In this document: positions 9,747 to 17,917 of the stretch, piece after piece
Layout of the letters: every line of letters begins with the position of its first letter
How positions within the stretch are numbered: the first letter of the stretch is position 1
Origin: Streptomyces sp. WM6378
Lineage (GTDB): Bacteria; Actinomycetota; Actinomycetes; Streptomycetales; Streptomycetaceae
NCBI RefSeq assembly: GCF_001279695.1
Contig: NZ_LGDD01000294.1
Coordinates: forward strand, 1 to 64,000
DNA length: 64,000 nucleotides
Direction of reading: 5' to 3'
Program-made: the position numbers and the translations under genes
Notes under the pieces: model-generated
Databases searched by the model: none
What the model was told of the DNA's origin: nothing
Seen by the model: the letters and a program-made list of their open reading frames with translations, nothing else

Positions 9747-10016
9747 ATGGCGAAGAGCGGCCACGGCCACACCCCGGCAGCCTGGACCGGTGTCATCATT
9801 GCCTTCATCGGATTCTGCGTGACCTGCGTCTTCATAGTGGCCGCCAACCCGGTGGGCTTCTGGGCCGGCATCGCACTCCTCGGCATCTCCGCCGTCGTCG
9901 GCGGCGTCATGAAGATGGCCGGCCTCGGCACCCCCAAGGACACGCCCGAGATGCAGCGCATGCGCGAGGACGCCGCCGCCAAGGTGCGCGCCCGTCTTGA
10001 GGCCCAGGCAGGCTGA
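9747..10016 (+). CDS. Small HGxxPAAW-family membrane protein
   Basis: An 89-residue protein with the family signature HGHTPAAW at residues 6-13 and two hydrophobic segments (VIIAFIGFCVTCVFIVA and GFWAGIALLGISAVVGG). A short charged C-terminal helix follows (EMQRMREDAAAKVRARL). The ATG at 9747 follows a strong GAGGAG ribosome site. This family sits next to trp genes in many Streptomyces genomes. Function unknown. Confidence 0.85.
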   Translation: MAKSGHGHTPAAWTGVIIAFIGFCVTCVFIVAANPVGFWAGIALLGISAVVGGVMKMAGLGTPKDTPEMQRMREDAAAKVRARLEAQAG

Positions 10017-10035
10017 ACCGCCGGCCACCCTGTTG

Positions 10036-10065
10036 GGCGCAGCCCCCACACGGGCTGCGCCTTTT
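10036..10065 (+). terminator. Intrinsic terminator with T-run
   Basis: GGCGCAGCCC at 10036-10045 and GGGCTGCGCC at 10052-10061 form a perfect 10-bp stem with a 6-base loop, followed directly by TTTT. It lies 20 bases after the HGxxPAAW stop codon and is one of the few hairpins in the window with a U-tract. Confidence 0.85.
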
Positions 10066-10090
10066 CATGTGATCGGGGGACAATCACCCA

Positions 10091-10540
10091 GTGGACGCAG
10101 CCCAGCCGACCCCCGCCCCGGCGCATCCGGCCGCCACGCCCGCCACCCCGGCCAGGAGGCTCCTGGTGCCGTTCGGCACGCTCGGCGCGGTGGCCTCCGC
10201 GTTCGCGTACGTGGGCCTCGTCGACCCGAACCATCCGGGGCACTATCCGGTCTGCCCGCTGTACCGGTTCACCGGCGTCTACTGCCCCGGCTGCGGCGGG
10301 CTGCGCAGCGCACACGACTTCATCACCGGGCACTTCGCCGCGGCCGTCCACTCCAACGCCCTCGCCGTCGCCGGCTATCTGCTCTTCGCCGCGGGCTGGG
10401 TCCTGTGGGCCGTCCGCTCGGCCCGGGGGCTGCCCGTGCGATTCACGCCGAGCGATCGCCAGTGGTGGTTGATCGGATCGGTCGTGTTGATCTTCTCGGT
10501 GGTCCGGAACCTGCCGTTCGGCTCGGTACTCGCGCCGTGA
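10091..10540 (+). CDS. DUF2752 membrane protein
   Basis: A 149-residue protein with an Ala/Pro-rich cytoplasmic N-terminus and three hydrophobic segments. It carries the DUF2752 signature CPLYRFTGVYCPGCGGLRS around residues 56-76, whose cysteines suggest metal or redox chemistry. The histidine in SAHDFITGHF is also conserved in this family. It starts at GTG 10091, 25 bases after the upstream terminator, so it begins its own transcript. Biochemical role unknown. Confidence 0.85.
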   Translation: MDAAQPTPAPAHPAATPATPARRLLVPFGTLGAVASAFAYVGLVDPNHPGHYPVCPLYRFTGVYCPGCGGLRSAHDFITGHFAAAVHSNALAVAGYLLFAAGWVLWAVRSARGLPVRFTPSDRQWWLIGSVVLIFSVVRNLPFGSVLAP

Positions 10541-10564
10541 CGGAATCGGTGAATCCGCAGGTGA

Positions 10565-10583
10565 CGTCCCAATTATTGGGACG
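10565..10583. promoter_or_regulatory. Perfect inverted repeat upstream of trpC (candidate operator)
   Basis: CGTCCCAATTATTGGGACG has 9-base arms around a single central T, with an AT-rich core in otherwise GC-rich DNA. It is 124 bases upstream of the trpC GTG and 24 bases after the DUF2752 stop. Neither T-tract nor loop length suits a terminator, so an operator for a dimeric repressor of the trpC-trpM-trpB-trpA unit is more likely. The regulator is unknown. Confidence 0.6.
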
Positions 10584-10706
10584 CCGGTCAACCGGATGCG
10601 ACCCCTTCGCTCCGGTGCGGATACCATCGTCATGGCTGATCGTGACCGCTTGTGAGGGTCACCCTCGTCCTGACCGACATCACCGTCCCGGAAGGGGGCC
10701 GCTCGC

Positions 10707-11516
10707 GTGAGTGTGCTCGACGAGATCATCGAAGGCGTCCGCGCCGACCTCGCAGAGCGGCAGGCGCGTGTCAGCCTCGACGAGCTGAAGGAGCGCGCCG
10801 AAAAGGCGCCCCAGGCCCGGGACGGGGTCGCGGCCCTGCGCGGCGACGGCGTGAAGGTCATCTGCGAGGTCAAGCGCTCCAGCCCCTCCAAGGGCGCGCT
10901 CGCCGCCATCGCGGACCCCGCGGCCCTCGCCGCCGACTACGAGGCGGGCGGCGCGTCCGTCATCTCCGTGCTGACCGAGCAGCGCCGGTTCGGCGGCTCG
11001 CTCGCCGACCTGGAGGCCGTCCGCGCCAAGGTCGACATCCCGGTCCTGCGCAAGGACTTCATCGTCACGGCCTACCAGCTGTGGGAGGCCCGCGCGTACG
11101 GCGCCGACCTCGCGCTGCTCATCGTGGCCGCCCTGGACCAGCCGGCCCTGGTGTCGCTGATCGAGCGCGCCGAGTCGATCGGCCTCACCCCGCTGGTCGA
11201 GGTGCACGACGAGGACGAGGTCGACCGGGCCGTGGACGCGGGCGCCAAGATCATCGGCGTCAACGCGCGCAACCTGAAGGACCTCAAGGTCGACCGCACC
11301 ACGTTCGAGCGGGTCGCCCCGGAGATCCCGAACCACATCGTGAAGATCGCCGAGTCCGGCGTCCGCGGCCCGCACGACCTCATCGCGTACGCCAACGCGG
11401 GGGCCGACGCCGTCCTGGTCGGCGAGTCCCTGGTGACCGGCAAGGACCCGCGCGCGGCCGTCGCCGACCTCGTCGCGGCGGGCGCCCACCCGGCCCTGCG
11501 CCACGGGCGGGGCTGA
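10707..11516 (+). CDS. trpC: Indole-3-glycerol phosphate synthase TrpC
   Basis: A 269-residue TIM-barrel enzyme converting CdRP to indole-3-glycerol phosphate. Family signatures are [11 protein letters not shown] with the catalytic Lys, [39 protein letters not shown] and ESGVRGPHD. It starts at GTG 10707 after AAGGGGG and is monofunctional, with no TrpF domain fused. It is first in the trpC-trpM-trpB-trpA unit, with trpM 8 bases downstream. Confidence 0.95.
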   Translation: MSVLDEIIEGVRADLAERQARVSLDELKERAEKAPQARDGVAALRGDGVKVICEVKRSSPSKGALAAIADPAALAADYEAGGASVISVLTEQRRFGGSLADLEAVRAKVDIPVLRKDFIVTAYQLWEARAYGADLALLIVAALDQPALVSLIERAESIGLTPLVEVHDEDEVDRAVDAGAKIIGVNARNLKDLKVDRTTFERVAPEIPNHIVKIAESGVRGPHDLIAYANAGADAVLVGESLVTGKDPRAAVADLVAAGAHPALRHGRG

Positions 11517-11524
11517 CCGACCCC

Positions 11525-11680
11525 ATGTCCATCGCCGTCCGCCTCGCACCCGGCTGCCGCCCCCGCGGCTGCCGCGCTCCGGCGCGCCGGGTGCACGGAC
11601 GGCGCGTGCGGTACGTGATCGGCTCGGAGCCGGGTCAGGTCAACGGCATGCGATGGCGCGGTGCCCTGAGCGCCGCCTGA
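11525..11680 (+). CDS. trpM: TrpM small protein between trpC and trpB
   Basis: A 51-residue, strongly basic protein starting at ATG 11525, 8 bases after the trpC stop. It has the pattern of Streptomyces TrpM/TrpX: CRPRGCRAPARRVHGRRVRY, then a segment ending GQVNGMRWRGALSAA. About a quarter of the residues are Arg and there are two Cys. In S. coelicolor the gene lies in the same position and has been linked to tryptophan metabolism and development; its mechanism is unresolved. It is easily missed because of its length. Confidence 0.8.
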   Translation: MSIAVRLAPGCRPRGCRAPARRVHGRRVRYVIGSEPGQVNGMRWRGALSAA

Positions 11681-11689
11681 GTGACGTAC

Positions 11690-11724
11690 CGCGCGACCGG
11701 CCCTTCGCGGCCCGTGGTCGCGCG
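11690..11724 (+). other. Strong stem-loop between trpM and trpB
   Basis: CGCGCGACC at 11690-11698 pairs perfectly with GGTCGCGCG at 11716-11724; an inner GGCC/GGCC pair closes a small loop around TTCG. It starts 10 bases after trpM and ends 88 bases before the trpB ATG. With no T-run and an operon gene downstream, it may be an attenuator, processing site or RNA-stability element. Confidence 0.6.
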
Positions 11725-11812
11725 CCTCGCTCATCACCTGCGGCGCCCGGGCGCATCCGTGCCAACACGCCAACCCAGGACCGGGGCTGCGACGCCCCTG
11801 CGAGGTATCCGC

Positions 11813-13066
11813 ATGTCCAACGAGAACGAGTTCTTCGTACCCGACCCCGAAGGTCAAGTCCCAAGCCCCCAGGGCTACTTCGGCGCCTTCGGAGGCAAGT
11901 TCATCCCCGAGGCGCTGGTCGCCGCGGTGGACGAGGTGGCCGTCGAGTACGAGAAGGCCAAGCACGACCCGGCCTTCGCGGCCGAGCTCAACGACCTCAT
12001 GGTCAACTACACCGGCCGGCCCAGCGCCCTGACCGAGGTGCCCCGGTTCGCCGAGCACGCGGGCGGCGCCCGGGTCTTCCTCAAGCGCGAGGACCTGAAC
12101 CACACCGGCTCGCACAAGATCAACAACGTGCTCGGCCAGGCGCTGCTCACCAAGCGCATGGGCAAGACCCGCGTCATCGCCGAGACCGGGGCGGGCCAGC
12201 ACGGCGTCGCCACCGCCACCGCCTGCGCCCTGTTCGGCCTCGAATGCACCATCTACATGGGCGAGATCGACACCCAGCGCCAGGCGCTGAACGTCGCCCG
12301 GATGCGGATGCTCGGCGCCGAGGTCATCCCGGTCACCTCCGGCAGCCGCACCCTCAAGGACGCCATCAACGAGGCGTTCCGCGACTGGGTCGCCAACGTC
12401 GACCGCACGCACTACCTGTTCGGCACGGTCGCAGGACCGCACCCCTTCCCCGCGATGGTGCGCGACTTCCACCGCGTGATCGGCGTCGAGGCCCGCCGCC
12501 AGATCCTGGAGCGCGCCGGACGCCTGCCCGACGCGGCCGTCGCCTGCGTGGGCGGCGGCTCGAACGCGATCGGCCTCTTCCACGCCTTCATCCCGGACGC
12601 CTCCGTACGCCTCATCGGCTGCGAGCCCGCGGGCCACGGCGTCGAGACCGGCGAGCACGCGGCGACCCTGACCGCGGGCGAGCCCGGCATCCTGCACGGT
12701 TCACGGTCGTACGTCCTCCAGGACGAGGAGGGCCAGATCACCGAGCCCTACTCGATCTCGGCGGGCCTGGACTACCCCGGCATCGGCCCGGAGCACTCCT
12801 ACCTCAAGGACATCGGCCGCGGGGAGTACCGCGCGGTCACCGACGACGCGGCGATGCAGGCCCTGCGGCTCCTTTCGCGCACCGAGGGCATCATCCCGGC
12901 GATCGAGTCGGCGCACGCGCTCGCGGGCGCGCTCGACGTGGGCAAGGAGCTCGGCAAGGACGGGTTGATCGTGATCAACCTGTCCGGCCGCGGCGACAAG
13001 GACATGGACACGGCCGCGCGCTACTTCGGCCTGTACGACGGTGGACACGAGGGGGACGCGAAGTGA
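11813..13066 (+). CDS. trpB: Tryptophan synthase beta chain TrpB
   Basis: A 417-residue PLP enzyme condensing indole and serine. Lys102 in HTGSHKINN forms the PLP Schiff base, preceded by [10 protein letters not shown]. The PLP-phosphate loop is GGGSNAIG and the C-terminal Ser/Gly region is [10 protein letters not shown] chose the ATG at 11813 with GAGG 7 bases upstream; an in-frame extension from 11681 would read through the hairpin region and lacks family similarity. It overlaps trpA by four bases (GTGA). Confidence 0.96.
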   Translation: MSNENEFFVPDPEGQVPSPQGYFGAFGGKFIPEALVAAVDEVAVEYEKAKHDPAFAAELNDLMVNYTGRPSALTEVPRFAEHAGGARVFLKREDLNHTGSHKINNVLGQALLTKRMGKTRVIAETGAGQHGVATATACALFGLECTIYMGEIDTQRQALNVARMRMLGAEVIPVTSGSRTLKDAINEAFRDWVANVDRTHYLFGTVAGPHPFPAMVRDFHRVIGVEARRQILERAGRLPDAAVACVGGGSNAIGLFHAFIPDASVRLIGCEPAGHGVETGEHAATLTAGEPGILHGSRSYVLQDEEGQITEPYSISAGLDYPGIGPEHSYLKDIGRGEYRAVTDDAAMQALRLLSRTEGIIPAIESAHALAGALDVGKELGKDGLIVINLSGRGDKDMDTAARYFGLYDGGHEGDAK

Positions 13067-13878
13067 GCGGGAACGTAGAGCTGCTGAACGGCACTCTCGC
13101 CAAGGCGAAGGCCGAGAACCGGGCCGCGCTCATCGCCTACCTGCCGGCCGGCTTCCCGACCGTCGACGGCGGCATCGAGGCGATCAAGGCCGTGTTCGAC
13201 GGCGGCGCCGACGTCGTCGAGGTCGGCCTGCCGCACAGCGACCCGGTCCTGGACGGCCCGGTCATCCAGACCGCCGACGACATCGCCCTCAAGGGCGGCG
13301 TGAAGATCGCCGACGTGCTGCGCACGGTTCGCGAGGCCCACGCGGCCACCGGCAAGCCGGTCCTGGTCATGACGTACTGGAACCCCATCGACCGCTACGG
13401 CATCGAGCGCTTCACCGCCGAGCTCGCCGAGGCGGGCGGCGCGGGCTGCATCCTGCCCGACCTGCCGGTCGAGGAGTCCGGGGTGTGGCGCGAGCACGCC
13501 GAGAAGCACGGCCTCGGCACGGTCTTCGTGGTCGCCCCGAGCAGCAAGGACGCCCGCCTCGCCACGATCACCGCGGCCGGTTCGGGCTTCGTGTACGCGG
13601 CCTCGCTGATGGGCGTCACGGGCACCCGGGAGTCGGTCGGCGCCTCGGCCGAGGACCTGGTGCGCCGGACCCGGGCGACCACGGAACTCCCGGTCTGCGT
13701 GGGCCTCGGCGTCTCGAACGCGGTCCAGGCCAAGGAGGTCGCGGTCTTCGCCGACGGCGTGATCGTCGGCTCGGCCTTCGTCAAGCGCATGCTGGACGCG
13801 CCGGACGAGGCCGCGGGCCTGGTGGCCGTACGGGAACTTGCGGCCGAGCTCGCCGAGGGCGTTCGCCGGGCGTCGTAG
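13063..13878 (+). CDS. trpA: Tryptophan synthase alpha chain TrpA
   Basis: A 271-residue TIM barrel cleaving indole-3-glycerol phosphate to indole and G3P in complex with TrpB. Catalytic Glu is in [11 protein letters not shown] and catalytic Asp in [11 protein letters not shown]. The phosphate-binding loop is GVTGTRES and the C-terminal motif [10 protein letters not shown]. The second catalytic-loop signature reads [13 protein letters not shown], a normal variant of the family. It starts at GTG 13063 overlapping trpB and ends the trp operon. Confidence 0.95.
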   Translation: MSGNVELLNGTLAKAKAENRAALIAYLPAGFPTVDGGIEAIKAVFDGGADVVEVGLPHSDPVLDGPVIQTADDIALKGGVKIADVLRTVREAHAATGKPVLVMTYWNPIDRYGIERFTAELAEAGGAGCILPDLPVEESGVWREHAEKHGLGTVFVVAPSSKDARLATITAAGSGFVYAASLMGVTGTRESVGASAEDLVRRTRATTELPVCVGLGVSNAVQAKEVAVFADGVIVGSAFVKRMLDAPDEAAGLVAVRELAAELAEGVRRAS

Positions 13879-13918
13879 CGCGTTCATCGCACGGATAATC
13901 CGTACGAGTGGAAGTGGG

Positions 13919-13948
13919 ACCGGGGAGGCACGAGCGTGCCTCCCCGGT
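13919..13948 (+). terminator. Long perfect hairpin after trpA
   Basis: A nearly loop-free inverted repeat. ACCGGGGAGGCACG at 13919-13932 mirrors CGTGCCTCCCCGGT at 13935-13948, giving 14-base arms with only AG between. It lies 41 bases after the trpA stop and 15 bases before the next GTG. It is probably the trp operon terminator; the perfect symmetry would also serve as an operator. Confidence 0.75.
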
Positions 13949-13962
13949 TCGTTGCTGCGGGT

Positions 13963-14784
13963 GTGAGTGACAACCGTGATGCGAAGCGGGCCGCGCGAGA
14001 CCGGCTCATCCAACAACGCGAGCAGCAGAAGGCGGGCGAGCGCCGCCGGCGGCAGCTGATCGTGGCCGGAGCCGTGGTGGGCGTGCTCGGCTTGGCCGCC
14101 GTGATCGGCGTGATCGCCGCGAACGCGGGCGGCAGCGAGAGCGCCAAGAGCGCGAGCACGGCGGGCCCCGCCGTGCCCCCTGCCGGAGCCGACGACAAGG
14201 GGAAGCTGGCCATCCCGGTCGGCGCCGCCGACGCCCCCTCCACGCTCACGGTGTGGGAGGACTTCCGCTGCCCGGCCTGCGCCGCGTTCGAGAAGGGCTT
14301 GAGGGCCACCATTCACGAATTGGAGAACAGCGGCCAGGTGCGCGTCCAGTACCACCTGGTCACCCTCATCGACGACAAGACCCGGGGCGGCGGCTCGCTG
14401 CACGCGGCCAACGCGGCGGGCTGCGCGCAGGACGCGGGGAAGTTCTCCGCGTACCACGACGTCCTCTACACCAACCAGCCCGACGAGATGGACGACGCGT
14501 TCGCGGACAACGCCAAGCTGCTCGATCTGGCCAAGAAGGTGCCGGGCCTGGACACGCCCGCCTTCCGCTCCTGCGTCCAGAACGGCACGCACAACAGCTG
14601 GGTCGTGAAGTCCAACGAGGCGTTCCAGGCCGGCAAGTTCAGCGGCACGCCGACCGTGCAGCTCAACGGCGAATCGATCTTCCCGGCGAAGGGCAACGAG
14701 CCGATCACCCCGGCCAACCTGAAGAAGTGGGTGACCCAGGCCAACAAGGGCAAGCGGGCCGGAGAGGCGAGCCCGGCCTCCTGA
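13963..14784 (+). CDS. DsbA-like membrane-anchored thiol-disulfide oxidoreductase
   Basis: A 273-residue protein with a cytoplasmic basic/coiled N-terminus (DAKRAARDRLIQQREQQ), one membrane segment (LIVAGAVVGVLGLAAVIGVIA) and an extracytoplasmic thioredoxin-like DsbA_2/DSBA domain. The active site is Cys103-Pro-Ala-Cys106 in WEDFRCPACAAF. The cis-Pro region is SGTPTVQLNG. I chose GTG 13963 because VSDNRDAKRAARDRL is the usual family start and the alternative GTG 13936 lies inside the upstream hairpin. It probably forms or exchanges disulfides in exported proteins. Confidence 0.88.
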   Translation: MSDNRDAKRAARDRLIQQREQQKAGERRRRQLIVAGAVVGVLGLAAVIGVIAANAGGSESAKSASTAGPAVPPAGADDKGKLAIPVGAADAPSTLTVWEDFRCPACAAFEKGLRATIHELENSGQVRVQYHLVTLIDDKTRGGGSLHAANAAGCAQDAGKFSAYHDVLYTNQPDEMDDAFADNAKLLDLAKKVPGLDTPAFRSCVQNGTHNSWVVKSNEAFQAGKFSGTPTVQLNGESIFPAKGNEPITPANLKKWVTQANKGKRAGEASPAS

Positions 14785-14811
14785 GCCACGGGGTCCTCGT
14801 TACTCATAAGT

Positions 14812-14844
14812 TGCCGGGCGGGTTGCCGCTGCGCCCGCCCGGCA
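14812..14844 (+). terminator. Hairpin between dsbA-like gene and lgt
   Basis: TGCCGGGCGGG at 14812-14822 pairs with CCCGCCCGGCA at 14834-14844, 11 bp with an 11-base loop, 28 bases after the stop. No T-run. Only 19 bases remain before the lgt ATG, so the stem lies inside or immediately upstream of the lgt leader. Confidence 0.65.
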
Positions 14845-14863
14845 CGGTAGCGTCGACCCTGCC

Positions 14864-15814
14864 ATGGAACTTGCCTTCATCCCCAGCCCGTCGACCGGTG
14901 TGATCCACCTCGGACCGATCCCGCTGCGCGGCTACGCCTTCTGCATCATCATCGGTGTCTTCGTTGCCGTCTGGTACGGCAACAAGCGGTGGGTCGCCCG
15001 CGGCGGCCGCTCCGGCACCGTCGCCGACATCGCCGTCTGGGCGGTGCCCTTCGGGCTCGTCGGCGGCCGGCTCTACCACGTCATCACCGACTACCAGCTG
15101 TACTTCAGCGACGGTGAGGACTGGGTCAACGCCTTCAAGATCTGGGAGGGCGGCCTCGGCATCTGGGGCGCGGTCGCGCTCGGCGCGGTCGGCGCCTGGA
15201 TCGGCTGCCGCCGCCGGGGCATCCCGCTCCCCGCCTGGGCCGACGCGCTGGCCCCCGGCCTCGCCTTCGCCCAGGCCATCGGCCGCTGGGGCAACTGGTT
15301 CAACCAGGAGCTGTACGGCCGCCCCACCGACGTGCCCTGGGCCCTGAAGATCAGCGAGGGCCCGAACCGGATCGCGGGCACCTACCACCCGACGTTCCTG
15401 TACGAGTCCCTGTGGTGCGTCGGCGCCGGCTTCCTGGTCATCTGGGCCGACCGCCGCTTCAAGCTGGGCCACGGCCGGGCGTTCGCGCTGTACGTCGCCA
15501 CGTACTGCGTGGGCCGCTTCTGGATCGAGTACATGCGGGTCGACGAGGCCCACCACATCCTGGGCCTGCGCCTGAACGACTGGACCGCGGGCGGCGTCTT
15601 CGTGCTGGCGGTCGCCTACATCGTGATCTCGGCGAAGCTGCGGCCCGGCCGCGAGGAGATCGTCGAGCCGGGTGCGCAGGACGATGCCGTCGAGGAGAAG
15701 GACGGCGAGTCCGTGTCCCTGGACAAGGGCGACCCCGCCGAACCCACGGACGAGCCCACCGACGAGCCCAAGGCGGAGTCGGTGGCATCGGAGCCGGAGC
15801 CGAAGAAGGCCTGA
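14864..15814 (+). CDS. lgt: Prolipoprotein diacylglyceryl transferase Lgt
   Basis: A 316-residue polytopic membrane enzyme that adds diacylglycerol to the lipobox cysteine of prolipoproteins. Hallmarks are RGYAFCIIIGV, VGGRLYHVI, KIWEGGLGIWGA and the signature GRWGNWFNQELYG with the essential Arg. About seven membrane segments are visible. The C-terminal 60 residues are an acidic, Pro/Glu/Lys-rich tail with DEPTDEP repeats, typical of Streptomyces Lgt and absent from E. coli Lgt. ATG 14864. Confidence 0.94.
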   Translation: MELAFIPSPSTGVIHLGPIPLRGYAFCIIIGVFVAVWYGNKRWVARGGRSGTVADIAVWAVPFGLVGGRLYHVITDYQLYFSDGEDWVNAFKIWEGGLGIWGAVALGAVGAWIGCRRRGIPLPAWADALAPGLAFAQAIGRWGNWFNQELYGRPTDVPWALKISEGPNRIAGTYHPTFLYESLWCVGAGFLVIWADRRFKLGHGRAFALYVATYCVGRFWIEYMRVDEAHHILGLRLNDWTAGGVFVLAVAYIVISAKLRPGREEIVEPGAQDDAVEEKDGESVSLDKGDPAEPTDEPTDEPKAESVASEPEPKKA

Positions 15815-15834
15815 CGCCCTCCCCGTACATGGCT

Positions 15835-15877
15835 GAGCCCCCGCTGGTGCCGGAACCCCGGCCACCGGCGGGGGCTC
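15835..15877. terminator. Bidirectional hairpin between lgt and ribokinase
   Basis: GAGCCCCCGC at 15835-15844 pairs perfectly with GCGGGGGCTC at 15868-15877, with internal GCCGG/CCGGC complementarity. It separates the convergent lgt and ribokinase genes and can serve both strands. Confidence 0.8.
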
Positions 15878-15902
15878 GCTCGTGAAAGCCCCGTACGCCC
15901 CT

Positions 15903-16790
15903 TTACGCGCCGATCTCCGTCCTGTACGGCATCGACGTGGCCGCCCCCGGCCGCTGCACCGACAGCGCGGCGGCGCTGGACGCCCAGGCCAGGGCGTCCA
16001 GCATCGGACGGCCCTCGGCCAGGGCCACCGCGAGGGCGCCCACGAAGGTGTCGCCCGCGCCTGTCGTGTCCACGGCGGTGACCGGCGGGGCAAGCACCGC
16101 CACCGGCTCCGGCTGCGCCCGGGACGCGTACAGACAGCCCCGCGCGCCCAGCGTGATCACGACCTCGGGCACGTGCGCGAGGAGTGCGGCCGCGGCCCGC
16201 TCGGGGTCGCCCGAGATGCCGGTCAGCGTCGCGGCCTCGTGCTCGTTGGGCACCAACAGGTCGGTGACGGCGAGGAGTTCGGGGGGCAGCGGCCGGGCGG
16301 GCGCGGGGGTCAGGATCGTACGGACCCCGTTGCGCCGGGCCGCTTCCGCACCGGCCAGGACCGCGCTCATCGGCAGTTCCAGCTGGATCAGCAGGGACCG
16401 CGCCTCGGCGATCATCGCGCGGTCCGCGTGGCTGAGCGAGGTGACCGAGCCGTTGGCGCCCGGGATGACGACGATCGCGTTGGCGCCGTCGCCGTCGACC
16501 ACGATGTGGGCGGTGCCGGAGGGGCCCTCGGTGGTGCGCAGCAGGTCGATGTCGACGCCCGAGTGTTCGAGCGTGGCACGCAGCCGGTCGCCGAACTCGT
16601 CCGTGCCGACCGCGCCGATCATCGCCACCTCCGCCCCGGCCCGGGCGGCGGCGACGGCCTGGTTGGCGCCCTTGCCGCCGGGGACGGTGCGGAACTCGTG
16701 GCCGGTGACGGTCTCGCCGCTGCGCGGCGCGGTGGTGACGTACGCGACGAGGTCCATGTTGGTGCTGCCGAGCACGGTGATCCGGGTCAT
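15903..16790 (-). CDS. rbsK: Ribokinase (PfkB family)
   Basis: A 295-residue sugar kinase. The N-terminal PfkB signature is GGKGANQAVAAARAG and the C-terminal ATP/anion-hole motif is DTTGAGDTFVGAL, with catalytic base Asp247. The substrate-side GSTNMDLV at the N-terminus is typical of ribokinases rather than fructokinases. I chose ATG 16790 over GTG 16805 because MTRITVLGS starts at the first strand and AGGGTGG lies upstream. It is a single gene with no ribose transporter next to it, so the substrate could be another pentose or a nucleoside sugar. Confidence 0.85.
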   Translation of the reverse strand: MTRITVLGSTNMDLVAYVTTAPRSGETVTGHEFRTVPGGKGANQAVAAARAGAEVAMIGAVGTDEFGDRLRATLEHSGVDIDLLRTTEGPSGTAHIVVDGDGANAIVVIPGANGSVTSLSHADRAMIAEARSLLIQLELPMSAVLAGAEAARRNGVRTILTPAPARPLPPELLAVTDLLVPNEHEAATLTGISGDPERAAAALLAHVPEVVITLGARGCLYASRAQPEPVAVLAPPVTAVDTTGAGDTFVGALAVALAEGRPMLDALAWASSAAALSVQRPGAATSMPYRTEIGA

Positions 16791-16895
16791 GCCGGGATTG
16801 TCCACCCTGGGCGGCCGGTTCCGTGGGTGCGGGGTGCCCGGCGCGTTCGACGGGCCGCACGAAAGGGGGTTCGGCGCGTCCTTTTCGCTCCGTCG

Positions 16896-16943
16896 GTAAG
16901 GCCTTGCTTACTGAGCCCAACCTCACTAAGTAAGGCCTTACTT
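16896..16943. promoter_or_regulatory. Palindromic TAAGGCCTT elements upstream of the VIT transporter
   Basis: AAGTAAGGCCTTACTT at 16928-16943 is a perfect 16-base palindrome. A related element, GTAAGGCCTTGCTTAC at 16896-16911, has matching GTAAG/CTTAC ends and the same TAAGGCCTT core. They lie in the divergent ribokinase/VIT gap, 92-139 bases upstream of the VIT start. Two sites suggest cooperative binding; a metal-sensing regulator (DtxR/MntR class) is a plausible but unproven binder. Confidence 0.6.
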
Positions 16944-17034
16944 GCTGGCGCGGCCCTTACATCGGGCGTAGTTTCGACGGTGTTGAGGGGGCGCGGGACG
17001 TGAAGTGCCCGCTGCCGGAAGCAAGGGGATAGCT

Positions 17035-17766
17035 GTGTCCATCATCGATACCGAAGCGACGCTGCACGAGGCGCACCGCGACAACCACACCCACCGCGAT
17101 GTCAACGGTGGCTGGCTGCGCCCGGCCGTGTTCGGCGCGATGGACGGCCTGGTCTCCAACCTCGCCCTGATGACGGGCGTCGCCGGCGGCGCGGTCTCGC
17201 ACCAGACCATCGTCATCACCGGCCTCGCCGGCCTCGCGGCCGGCGCCTTCTCGATGGCGGCCGGCGAGTACACCTCGGTCGCCTCGCAGCGCGAGCTCGT
17301 CGAGGCCGAACTCGACATCGAGCGGCGGGAGTTGCGCAAGCACCCGGCCGACGAGGAGCGCGAGCTCGCCGAGCTCTACATGTCGCGCGGCGTCGAGCCG
17401 AAGCTCGCCCGCGAGGTCGCCCGCCAGCTCTCGCAGGACCCCGAGCAGGCGCTGGAGATCCATGCCCGCGAGGAGCTCGGCATCGACCCGTCCGACCTGC
17501 CCTCGCCCACCGTGGCCGCGGTCTCCTCCTTCGCCTCCTTCGCCCTCGGCGCGCTGCTGCCCCTGCTGCCGTACCTGCTGGGTGCGACCGCGCTGTGGCC
17601 CGCGGTGCTGCTCGCGCTGATCGGCCTCTTCGGCTGCGGCGCGGTGGTCGCCAAGGTGACGGCCCGCTCGTGGTGGTTCAGCGGTGTGCGCCAGCTGGCC
17701 CTCGGCGGCGCCGCGGCCGCCCTCACCTTCGGCATCGGCTCCTTCTTCGGTACCGCCATCGGCTGA
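17035..17766 (+). CDS. VIT1/CCC1-family metal (Fe/Mn) transporter
   Basis: A 243-residue membrane protein of the vacuolar iron transporter family. The first segment carries the signature FGAMDGLVSNLALMTGVAGG, then AAGAFSMAAGEYTSVASQRE in segment 2. A charged cytoplasmic helical domain (residues about 85-150, ELDIERRELRKHPADEEREL and further) is the metal-binding hairpin of the family. Three C-terminal hydrophobic segments follow. The GTG at 17035 has AAGGGGA 5 bases upstream. It likely exports or sequesters ferrous iron or manganese. Confidence 0.87.
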   Translation: MSIIDTEATLHEAHRDNHTHRDVNGGWLRPAVFGAMDGLVSNLALMTGVAGGAVSHQTIVITGLAGLAAGAFSMAAGEYTSVASQRELVEAELDIERRELRKHPADEERELAELYMSRGVEPKLAREVARQLSQDPEQALEIHAREELGIDPSDLPSPTVAAVSSFASFALGALLPLLPYLLGATALWPAVLLALIGLFGCGAVVAKVTARSWWFSGVRQLALGGAAAALTFGIGSFFGTAIG

Positions 17767-17783
17767 CGAACGCGGAGGTCGTG

Positions 17784-17817
17784 ACACGGGGCGGTGCCAT
17801 TCGGCGCCGCCCCGTGT
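17784..17817 (+). terminator. Terminator of the VIT gene
   Basis: ACACGGGGCGG at 17784-17794 and CCGCCCCGTGT at 17807-17817 form an 11-bp stem that continues as TGCC/GGCG to a 4-base loop (ATTC). It starts 18 bases after the VIT stop. Confidence 0.8.
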
Positions 17818-17890
17818 GACGTACGTCCTGCGCGCTTCGCCGCCCCGGGCCGTAGGATGGCGGAGTATGCATGAGGCCACATAAGTAATC

Positions 17891-17917
17891 GTTACTCGGC
17901 GGTTTCGGATCTTTTAC
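17891..17917 (-). promoter_or_regulatory. GlnR-like box upstream of gltB
   Basis: Read on the minus strand, GTAAA, GAAAC and GTAAC stand in a row, each separated by exactly 6 bases. This matches the alternating a-site/b-site pattern gTnAc-n6-GaAAc known for the actinobacterial nitrogen regulator GlnR, with one mismatch in the outer half-site. It is about 280 bases upstream of the gltB ATG and AT-rich compared with its surroundings. Confidence 0.5.

Noticed and set aside
11653..13878. A 741-codon plus-strand frame covering trpB and trpA
   Set aside because: Its first part is trpB read out of frame; only the trpA part from 13063 is genuine.
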